Source: Tetrastigma voinierianum (lineage: Eukaryota > Streptophyta > Magnoliopsida > Vitales > Vitaceae). From it: DNA of 64,000 nucleotides. Positions 56,078 to 64,000 of this stretch are shown here, piece after piece. Position 1 is the stretch's first letter; each line of letters begins with the position of its first letter. Below the pieces are notes generated by a model. The model was given only the letters and a program-made list of their open reading frames with translations, made no database searches and had not been told where the DNA came from. The stretch is taken from the NCBI GenBank assembly GCA_016808115.1, contig JAEQBH010004539.1, forward strand, positions 124,001 to 188,000, given 5' to 3'. Made by a program: the position numbers and the translations under genes.

Positions 56078-56094
56078 ATGGTTCCTTGAGCTAG

Positions 56095-57560
56095 TGATTA
56101 CTACCAAAAAAGCATTGTTTTATACCTTTAACACTTTATGTTTTGAGCACTTTTTGTGTAGTAATTAGCCTAACTAACCCAGCTGGCATGTTAAGGACAT
56201 AACAATGCTACTAATCAAATTTTTAGGTGCGAAGTTGTTTCAGGACTTGGCATTCGAATAAGGTGGATTCAAGTCAAGGCATGAAGAATCCATTTGCAGC
56301 TCGTGAGCTGAAAGATAAAGAAGGCAAAAGTGTATGTAACATGCAAAGGTAAGCCTTGTCAAATCTCACAGGTTGCGATTTTCAGCCCCGCGAATTTCGC
56401 AAGGGTTGTGAATTTTTGTAGCCCTGCAAAATTTCGCAAGGGTTGCGAATTTCACAGCCTTGCGAAATTTCGCAGCCCCCTGCGAAATTTCCTGGGAACC
56501 TTCTTGCTTTGGCTTTTTTATTTTTTATTTTTTTTCCCACTTTCTCCTCATGTAATAGTGTTATGAGTTGTAGATTTTGGTAATTTTTAAGGGGTTTGGT
56601 GTTATAAAACAACCCCGAAAAGACTTTAATTATTTAGTTGATATCCAGTAAAGCTTACAGCATAAGCTTTCTTATTTTCTCTCGTTTTCTCTTTTCTCTT
56701 TCTCGAAAGCCAAACAACCTTTGAAAAGAGGAGGAGCGAAGAACCCTTCGCTTCCTGCATAGGTAAAGGAAACTAGGTGAAGGTTCCAGATGAAAAGGTT
56801 GGGATTTTCCCTATTTTAACGGAGGTATTTTCCATCATTAATGGTTTATTTTCAAACATTGGTTATTATTCCTTCTGCCACTTGAATGATCCATATTAAT
56901 ATATTTTAGTTCATCGATGCTTATTACTGTGATCCAATTGATGATTCATTAGTTAATATCTATGGGTTATTGTGCGCAATTCAAAAGATGTTTTATTTCC
57001 TTTAAATTTATAACTGAATCCCTTCCAATCCACCTTGAATGGTTAGTATTTAAGCTCTCGTCATTGATACTTATCATAGACCATATCTCATCGCCAACAT
57101 TTACGATCAATAAAACGGTCATATGATGCCTTCACTGTCCAAGACCACTAATAATACCATCGGAATTTCAAAGACATTATTTAGTGTTCGCGCCATTACA
57201 ATGTCGAAGATCCCATTTGGGAGAGATAAACTATATGTTATCCTCCCAATGCAGACAAAAGCACCTTAAACCCTCATTCACCACAATCTAAGTCCTGTGA
57301 CCTAACACTCCTAGGGATTTGTTTTCATGTTTTAGTAAATTTATTTTTAGTTTTAATCACTAAAATCCCTTCATCACAACCTAAATATCCAAAAATGAAA
57401 TCACCTGATGTTTTATTATTAGTCATTCCCACAAAGAAAATCCATCCTCAGGACGATCCTAGAGTCATGACATTTTATGAGAAAATACGCTTACAGATAT
57501 TTAGGTATTAGGTTATAAATTTTGTTGATATAAGATACCCTACGGACTTCACACGAATCA
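56095..57560 (+). mobile_element. Athila-C 5' LTR
   Basis: TGATTACTACC at 56095 to CACACGAATCA at 57560 (1,466 bp), followed two bases later by a good PBS. The CGAATCA end equals that of the Athila-A LTR (36954), and text such as TTTTGAGC-CTTTTTGTGTA-TAATTA near 56143 matches 35690. A TATAAAA at 56603-56609 and the GCGAAATTTCGC motif array just upstream (56370-56490) define U3. The left flank is GCTAG (56090-56094). Confidence 0.87.
56370..56490. repeat. GCGAAATTTCGCA motif array in Athila-C U3
   Basis: Repeated GCGAATTTCGCAAGG, GCAAAATTTCGCAAGG, GCGAATTTCACAGCC, GCGAAATTTCGCAGCC and GCGAAATTTCC lie about 110 bp upstream of the TATA box at 56603. The same motif occurs at 35915-35975 (Athila-A LTR) and at 32379 ahead of the extra ORF. 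Confidence 0.85.
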
Positions 57561-57562
57561 AA

Positions 57563-57580
57563 TGGCGCCGTTGCCGGGAA
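57563..57580 (+). other. Athila-C primer-binding site (tRNA-Asp)
   Basis: TGGCGCCGTTGCCGGGAA begins two bases after the LTR end. It is a nearly exact complement of the tRNA-Asp 3' end, the usual primer of Athila elements. Confidence 0.92.
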
Positions 57581-58859
57581 TGGTGCCTTAGTGTTAATGA
57601 CTATCTTTAGTGGATACTTGTGACCCTCATCACAAGCTAGTGATTTTTCTCCTATCATTTATTTTTTAGCATTTTACTTTTAGTTTGCATATTATCATTT
57701 TTTTATTATTTCTTTCAAATAACCTAACTCCTTTTGTAGAATTTGTTTTATTTTGTTTGGTGTTTGTCTCAGATTCAGAGGAGTATATTTTCCAGTGGAT
57801 TTGAGATTCTTAAGGCAGATTATTAAAAGTTAACATTCCACTAGAATCAAATCTTGAAGTGAGCTTGAATTTGAGCACAATGGAACCCCTACCTGAAAAA
57901 CAGCAGAGCCAACAAGGAGACAAGATTGGGTTGGATGGACTTAGTATTTCCTAAGACTACAAAGTCCATATCCTTTTTTGTTTTTCTATCTCTTCTATTT
58001 TTCCTTTAAATTTGTTTTGTCTTGGTTCGATTTTTGATTCATTTTGATTCCTAGAGCTGGTTTTCATTTCTTGGTGAAATCGTGCATTTATGGATAGGGA
58101 AGCTCAGGTCAAAAATACAAGAGAAACAGATTTTAGAACCCTCGTGAAATTCTCACAGAATTCTACAAACCCCCGGCCTGTCATAACTTTTCTGCTCGAA
58201 CCCGATTTGGGTGATCTTGGTCTCGTTGGAAAGATTAGAGAGTTTAAAATATAGATATATCCAAAAGATCACTTTATAAATTATTATAAAGACATAATTT
58301 TCAAAATTCTCCAACTGGTCACTTTTAACCTCCCTTCTCTTCTTCCTTCAACTACCAAAGAGCCATAACTTGATCATTCAAGCCCAACAGTGAATACATC
58401 CCTTTGGAAAGCCTGAGAAGTTTCCTATCCATCCATATACATATTGTAGCCATTTTCAATCAAATACAACAACCTCACCAAATACGATCCTCCATCACTA
58501 CTCCAAACTAAGGCTATTCCACCTCCTATGTATGTTTGATAGCCGTTTATTTTTATCTTTTGTTTTCCATGCTTCTAGTATGATCATATTTTTGTTATGT
58601 CTTATATTTGGGTATTTTATTAATCATGATTACTTTATCTTTATAGTTTTAAATGCTGATCAAATACCTATTTCGCTTTATTTAACACTTTCATCTCTTT
58701 GTTTCTCGATTCATGTGGGTCCCCTCCTCTCCAACACCTACATATTTCACCAAGAGTATGATTCAGTGAATCATACATTTCAAGAAAATTTCTATATGTT
58801 TTTATAGCTCAATTGCATGATTCACATTCATATTCACTAATATCGAGCTAATCCTATAC
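57581..58859 (+). other. Athila-C leader and unassigned sequence
   Basis: About 1.3 kb following the PBS without a recognisable gag. An ATG near 57881 opens a short Gln-rich frame (Q-Q-S-Q-Q-G-D) that stops after about 25 codons. CATAACTT-type text (58182, 58367) resembles internal parts of Athila LTRs, so part of this may be the 5' portion of the next LTR. Confidence 0.4.
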
Positions 58860-60020
58860 TATAACAATGTTTTTTAGACATGTCGAGTATTGGAATAAAA
58901 AAAGGAAGCTAAATAATAGAAGAAAGAACCAAAGCAGAGAGCAATGAGGTAGCGCTGAGCCCTGCATGGTAGCAAATGAGGCACTCCACATCATGCACAG
59001 AGCTCAGCAGCGTGAGGCCCTATGCTGCAATGGAACTCGACATGGATTCAGCTGGTTTCAGAACACGCGCGTAGCGAAGTCCTCTTTTCCAGACGTGAAC
59101 GTTAAAAACTCTGATTTTCTAGGCCATTGATGGGCCCGGATCCTGAGATATAAAAGGGAAGCTATTTCGAGGCAAGAAAGGGGGATTGGAGGCAGACTAA
59201 ACATAAGGAGAGACGGATAGAGAGAGATTGACGAAGACGGATTCAGAGAGATCACAAAGATGGCTTCTTCTGTATTTCTTTTCCTCGATTCGCTTTGGAT
59301 GTCGAAAATCTTTCTAACTGTAATGAAATCGCAAGAATCATCTTTTTCTCTCTTAGGGTTTTGTCAACCCTAACCGCACCTTTAGCGGATTAATACATTA
59401 ATCAGAGTTTATTTAATATTGGTATGAATTCAGATGGTTGCTTTACTCTCGAATTTAATTACATGTTATTATTTGCCAATTGCATGCTAATGCTAGAGTT
59501 TGATACATCGAGAAGACGACTCCATAGGACATGGGTAAAGCAACACTTGGTCAATCGTGAAATAGAGATATCCCGCATTCCAAGTGTAGCACTGTGGTTT
59601 CAGACATTTATATCTTGAGTCGAGGGCCGACGCAGATGGCCACACCCTATCAAGCAGATAGGCACTATATCTCGCGAGAGAATATCTTCAGAGCACGATC
59701 AACCCGCTAACATAAATCATATGAAATATTAAATAAATACGCTATCTAGGTTAAATTCCATCAGGTGTGGTAGGCGAAGGCAAAACCCTAGTTCTCTCAT
59801 CATTATCTTAAATCAAAATTTTAATATTAGACTTTCCTTAAATCAGTTAATTTAGTCATAATTTGCTATAAGACTGGATCCAAATATTGTCTAGGTCACT
59901 AAAACAGGATTTAGCACGTTTCTTTTAGTGGGAACGACACTTGACTAGCCACTACACTACGTGAACTCGACGCGTATACTTGCGCGTATGGGTCTTCATT
60001 TTCACCAACTTTTAAACACT
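58860..60020 (+). mobile_element. Athila-B 5' LTR (borders approximate)
   Basis: TATAAAAG at 59149-59156, followed by a purine-rich leader, an AGGGTTTTGTCAACCCTAA block and GTGGGAACGACAC at 59929, mark the U3-R-U5 order. The LTR must end between about 59998 and 60035, ahead of the degenerate PBS. No clear TG start was seen; it may lie upstream of 58860. It precedes gag and pol of the same strand. Confidence 0.6.
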
Positions 60021-60040
60021 TTCACTGTGAGTCTAAGTTT

Positions 60041-60059
60041 TGCGTCATTGTTTGGGAGA
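60041..60059 (+). other. Degenerate Athila-B primer-binding site
   Basis: TGCGTCATTGTTTGGGAGA, preceded by AAGTTT, matches the frame of the tRNA-Asp PBS with several changes and one missing G. Its position between LTR and gag supports the call. Confidence 0.5.
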
Positions 60060-60639
60060 AGTTTAGTGTTTATATTGACAACAAAGGCTAAGGGGGATCG
60101 TATTTTGAATCAATTTTATTTTATTTTGTTCTTTTTACTTATTAATAATTTTTTGTTCTTGTTTAGGTATTTACTTTATTTCTATATGTGTGTTTGTGAC
60201 TTGGTCTCGACTTCATACTGCGGATTTAGGAAAGCAATTAGTGTGATAAAGAAAGATCGCACGAAATTACTTCCATTCGACTAACCGTAACTGACATTAC
60301 ATCAATTATGCAGAAGCACACAGAACTCCAATTTAAAATCATCATGCAAAATCAAGAGATGAAGGGCGCTCTAAGAAAGGAATGAACCATGTGGATCAGA
60401 ATGATAATCATAGAGAATAAAGTACTAGATATTTCCAGATACTGAGCACTGTGATATGCTCCTCGAGAGTTCATTTTGCCACCATAAATGCTCAATAATC
60501 TGAGAGCGCACGTACCACCCATTCAAGCCGAACAATTTTGAGCTTAAAAGGAGTAACTCGTAAATGCTCCACAATATGCGCCTACGGGTCAGCTTAGCAG
60601 AACTGAATGCACATCCGACAAGTTTTATTTAGGTCATGA

Positions 60640-61630
60640 TACAAATAAGTATAATGGAGTAATGTAAGAAGCTCGACAAGGTTTATTCCTCACCGGCCAC
60701 TTAGCGATCGAGCTAAGCATTGGTTGATTAGCCAACCACCGGATTCCATTGCCTCGTGGAACAACTTAGTGCAGAAATTCCTAACCAAATATTTCCCACC
60801 CGCAAAGATCGCACAACTGGTGCAGGAGATTAACACATTTAGAAAATTCGAGGTGAGAAATCACCAGGCCCGAGAGATTTCATGACCTATCGAGATGCCC
60901 ACACTACAAAGTTAACTTAGGTGGATGTAAAAATAATGCTTTATAATCTGCTTAAGCGATTCAAATCCAGACAACTATCGATGCCTCACAGAGGTGCCCG
61001 ATGAAAAGACTACAGTCAAGATTATGAGATATCGAAGATACGTACCCACCGATACTAACTGGCCTCAAGATAGATTAGCACTCAGAAGTCCTTAACGAGT
61101 AGACACGTAAGTTCTCATGAACGTGGAAAACCATGTCGCAGCAGCTTAACTGGGCGCCTATGTATAAAGAAGGTACGTTGAATGTGATTCGCATCAATCC
61201 CCGAGAGATATGCAGTCTTACGGAGGACAACATAAGATTATGGATCGTCGGGCCGAGGCGATGACAATGAGCGTACGCATGTGAATCGAGAGAATCAACA
61301 TCGCAGGGATGATGGAGGTAATATCGATCAAACAAAAATTTTAATCTGGCGAATTAGCGGCCGTGGTCGAGGTAACCGTAATAATAACTATGGCTGGAGG
61401 AACAACCAGAATAGTATGCCACCACTTCAAGTGAGCAAGCCACCACCTAAGAAAAAAGTGGATTTGGAAGAAGCCTTAGCCCATATGATGACTTCCCATA
61501 GCACATTTATGAAGGAGACGAAGGCCACTATCCAAAATCAGGCTCAGCAGCTACAAAACCAATCCACCCACTAATTAACTGCGGGCCTAACTCAAAACCT
61601 GAAGTGCAACAGCCAAATGGCCACATTGTT
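60640..61630 (+). pseudogene. Athila-B gag
   Basis: W-L-I-S-Q-P-P-D-S-I-A-S-W, then L-V-Q-K-F-L-T-K-Y-F-P-P-A-K-I-A-Q-L (about 60725-60820) is the conserved capsid block of Athila gag (W-L-x-S-L-P-P-G-S-I-x-T-W, F-L-x-K-Y-F-P). After frame changes, the clean frame 61281-61574 carries a G-R-G-R-G-N-R-N-N-N-like basic patch, P-P-P-K-K-K-V-D-L-E-E-A-L-A-H and a C-terminal Gln-rich coiled-coil-like tail (Q-A-Q-Q-L-Q-N-Q). No zinc knuckle is visible. It would form the particle; it is inactive because of frameshifts at several points. Confidence 0.85.
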
Positions 61631-61739
61631 GATTAAGAGGCAACACAGATCATTACCTAGTAACTCAGAGGTGAACCCGAGATGAGAAGGTGATGAACAT
61701 GTAAAAGCTGTCACATTGAGAAGTGGCAGAGAATTAGTA

Positions 61740-62700
61740 GTACCAGGGCAACCACTAGTGATAGGAGAGGTAGAAACTGAGGAAGTAATCCAGACCAGTC
61801 AGAATGACAAGATAGAAAGGGAACGACCCTAAGAGAAAAGGCCTGTGGTAGAAGAAATTGAGGCTAATAATCGACCAACCATGACTAAACCCACTGTCCC
61901 AATTCCGCATCACACACCCAAGAAGAATAAATTGACAAGCACTACAAAGTTTATGGAAGTGTTCAAGAAATTGCATATAAACATTCCATTTGCTGATGTG
62001 TTAGAACAGATGCCCAATTATGTAAAATTCATGAAGGATATACTGTCAAAGAAAAAAAGACTGACGGATTTCGAGACAATGAATCTCACCGAGGAATGTA
62101 GTGTCATCCTTCAGAGGAAACTGCCACAAAAGCCGAAGACCTGTGCAAGCTTTACTATTCCTCGTAATTACTCCGAACTCCATCTTCGAGAGGGCCTTAT
62201 GACTAGGAGCTTAGTATTTACCTCATGTCGCTATCCATATTCGTATCGATCGGGATTAGGTGAAGCTCACTAACTACAACTACACTCCAAATAGCGCATG
62301 TGTCACTCAAAACATCCTGTGTGGTGGTTGATAGAAGATGTTCTCAGAAGGTAGACAAGTTTATCTTCCCGGCCGATTTCATCATTCTGACATGGAAGAA
62401 GATAAAGAAATACCCATAATATTGGGTAGACGATTTCGCTAATCGGCGTGGCAATGATTGATGCGAAGTGGGAGAGTTGAAATTGAGAGTGTAGGTTGAC
62501 GAGGGGTCAAGTTCAATGTGTTCGAGGTACGTGAGACACCCACAGTAGAGTGATACATGCTTTATGATAGAGACCGTAGAGGCTATAGTGTCTAGCCAAA
62601 GTGGTCTCACTAACCCTTTGGAGACTATCCTGGTATAGAGTGAATCAGAAGAACTGGGAGAAGAGGTCAAAGAGTATGTGAAATGGATGGACTCCTTCTA
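61740..62700 (+). pseudogene. Athila-B protease region
   Basis: From L-R-S-G-R-E-L (about 61717-61738), through a Lys/Pro-rich linker, the frame 61845-62273 reads F-M-E-V-F-K-K-L-H-I-N-I-P-F-A-D-V-L-E-Q-M-P-N-Y-V, D-I-L-S-K-K-K-R, E-E-C-S-V-I-L-Q-R-K-L-P and F-T-I-P, the strongest Athila signature of this copy. The protease active site D-L-G-A is spoiled: the alternative frame reads L-G-A, but the preceding Cys-Asp are lost near 62200. K-F-I-F-P-A-D-F-I-I at about 62358-62387 is the later conserved block. Confidence 0.9.
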
Positions 62701-64000
62701 GCCTAATAGAAGGAAATACTACGAACCCCTAGGTGAAATTGCTCAAACGTCAGTGCCATCCTTCGAAAAACCACCCAAGATGGAACAAAAGCCACTACCC
62801 AGCCATTTGAAGTATGCTTATCTTGGGGGACGCCCAATCTTACTAAAGGATTATTTCAAAGATCCCCTGACAGCAGCCAGAAGAAGATAAATTATCGAGA
62901 GTAACGTGATCATAAGGACGCCATTGGGCCGGGTCTCCGGCCGATTTAAAGGATTCGTCCCTTCATGTGTATGCATCGCATTCTCGCTGTGAAGATGGTC
63001 ATAAGCCTCAAAGGAAGCACGAGGAGACCTAATCCAACCATGGTGCCAGCGCGATTTCGCAAGGAAATACCGGGCAATGGATGTCAGTAATTTATCCTAT
63101 TTCGATAAAGGCATAGGTGAGTTTGGTACAGTCTGCGGCTCTAAAAGGAGGAACAATAGATATAAAAGATGAGAATAATATATTGCTGCCTTCTAGAACA
63201 ATTACGGGTTGGAGAGGATTTGCATTGACTACCTGAAATTGAATAAGGCTACTTAAAGACATTTTCCACGCTTACTTCTAGATCAGATGTTGGGAGCAGG
63301 CTAAGGTGGCATGAATACTAATTGCTTTCTCGATGGGTATTCCTACTTACAATTAGATCGCTATAAATTTCCCAGAGGATCAAGAGAAGACTTACATTCA
63401 CTCTTGCCCTTATGGTACATTCACATTTAGGGTGGAGCAGTTCTTTGGGTTGTGCAATGCACCAGTAATATCATTAGATGATGGCCATATTCTCGTATAT
63501 GGTTGAAAAGACAATTGAGGTGTCTAAGTGGACGACTCTTCAAGATTGGGAACCCTTCATAATCATCTCTGAAACCGAGGCTCAAGGTTTCGTTAGATGA
63601 AGAAACCAATCTTGTTCCCGACCAGCAGGAAGGCATAGTACTCGGGGCAACTCTGATTTCCGCAAGAGGAATAGAGGTCGACAAAGCAAAGATTGAGGAA
63701 ATAGAGAAACTACCTCCACCGTCATTAGTAAAGGGCATAAGAAGCTGTGTATATGCAGTGGTTCCATAGCGCTTCATATAAAAATATTTTTCTTGACAAA
63801 GTCCTTGTCCAGCTTTTCTAGTTCAAGGGACACTATTTGATTTTTGATATAGGTGTGATAGCTTTTTGATGTGTATATAAAACTATGCAGAAAATATAAA
63901 AGAGCACTTCTATTCCGCCGCATATACGCTGTCATAATAAAGTGTACCTAAGTACCTGACATCGATCCATGCGGAAATGGGGATGCTATGCCAAAATTAT
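62701..64000 (+). pseudogene. Athila-B reverse transcriptase, continues past the window
   Basis: L-P-S-H-L-K-Y-A-Y-L-G (62798-62830) leads into the RT: C-I-D-Y-L-K-L-N-K-A-T (about 63220), L-L-D-Q-M-L, C-F-L-D-G-Y, F-P-x-D-Q-E-K-T-like text across frames, G-L-C-N-A-P and, after the lost Y/F-x-D-D box (about 63480-63540), L-G-A-T-L-I-S-A-R-G-I-E-V-D-K-A-K-I-E-E-I-E-K-L-P-P-P (63645-63722). G-I-R-S and a degraded F-x-T-K-S-L-like block follow before the window ends. RNase H and integrase should lie to the right. The minus-strand frames at 63427-63777 are shadows. Confidence 0.9.

Larger units (their letters stand above)
50970..56094 (-). mobile_element. LARD-like non-autonomous Athila-type element
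   Basis: On the minus strand the order is: 5' LTR (56094 to 53825, 5' end missing), PBS (53814 to 53797), about 1 kb of interior without protein domains, polypurine tract (52829 to 52817), 3' LTR (52816 to about 50970). The two LTRs share blocks such as CAGAGGT-CTYYTGGAAATCAGAGC (51834 and 54684) and C-TAGAGGG or CCAGAGGGAGCT near 51995 and 54857. With no gag or pol it fits a large retrotransposon derivative that would depend on Athila enzymes. The LTR pair is quite diverged and differs in length, so the two LTRs could also come from different copies. Confidence 0.72.
53825..56094 (-). repeat. LARD 5' LTR, truncated at its 5' end
   Basis: The minus strand ends ...AATCGATCA at 53825, then the PBS. 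TATAAATA lies at 55214-55221, and about twenty CpG-rich dyad motifs lie upstream of it (55288-56077). The TGATTATTG start present in the 3' LTR is absent; an Athila-type LTR on the other strand begins at 56095 instead. Confidence 0.75.

Noticed and set aside
1..64000. CRISPR array, operons, tRNA or rRNA genes
   Set aside because: No regular spacer-repeat array, no ribosome-binding-site-led gene series and no tRNA or rRNA sequence were recognised; tRNA-like pieces are primer-binding sites.

Overview
This window looks like a repeat-rich, probably pericentromeric or otherwise heterochromatic stretch of a eudicot plant nuclear genome. It is AT-rich overall. It has no bacterial-style operons, no rRNA or tRNA gene that I can recognise, and essentially no long intact reading frame. 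Almost everything identifiable is a decayed retrotransposon: LINE, Ty1-copia, and Ty3-gypsy of the Athila and chromovirus (Tekay/Del-like) lineages. The protein families, above all the extra GC-rich ORF behind Athila pol and the chromovirus polyprotein, remind me of elements common in grapevine (Vitis). That is recollection and could not be searched here.

Layout. 1-2.7 kb: AT-rich DNA with LINE RNase H and LINE reverse transcriptase remnants. 2.9-4.1 kb: minus-strand copia 3' end (Copia-0). 4.2-4.9 kb: end of an Athila-like LTR with two tandem primer-binding sites. 4.9-9.6 kb: plus-strand copia (Copia-1) split by a 2,162-bp solo chromovirus LTR with a perfect 5-bp target-site duplication. 11.1-13.8 kb: a second plus-strand copia (Copia-2) split by a 1,695-bp Athila-type solo LTR. 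13.8-19.1 kb: two long chromovirus-type LTRs in series, the second carrying three tandem-repeat arrays. 19.3-27.2 kb: one old but structurally recognisable copia element (Copia-3) with 5' LTR, PBS, pol, PPT and a truncated 3' LTR. 27.2-28.0 kb: chromovirus LTR fragment. 28.0-37.0 kb: Athila-A (gag end, pol, extra ORF with its own upstream TATA box, 3' UTR, PPT, 3' LTR). 37.0-43.6 kb: chromovirus with chromodomain and 3' LTR. 43.6-47.7 kb: the only stretch that may be host DNA, starting with a plausible two-exon gene head. 47.7-50.7 kb: minus-strand copia (Copia-4). 50.7-50.8 kb: (TA)n microsatellite. 51.0-56.1 kb: minus-strand non-autonomous LARD-like element (two related LTRs, PBS, PPT, about 1 kb non-coding interior). 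56.1-58.9 kb: Athila-type 5' LTR plus PBS and leader (Athila-C). 58.9-64.0 kb: another Athila 5' end with gag and pol running off the window (Athila-B).

The genes do not form a host pathway. They are parts of retroelement life cycles (gag = particle, protease, integrase, reverse transcriptase, RNase H, chromodomain targeting), all with multiple stops and frameshifts, so none should be mobile by itself. The most interesting items are the twin PBS seen in two independent copies with identical 86-bp spacing, the short CpG-rich dyad motif arrays just upstream of LTR TATA boxes in several families, the internal promoter-like segment ahead of the extra Athila ORF, and the two-exon host-gene candidate. 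I found no convincing new defence or enzyme system.
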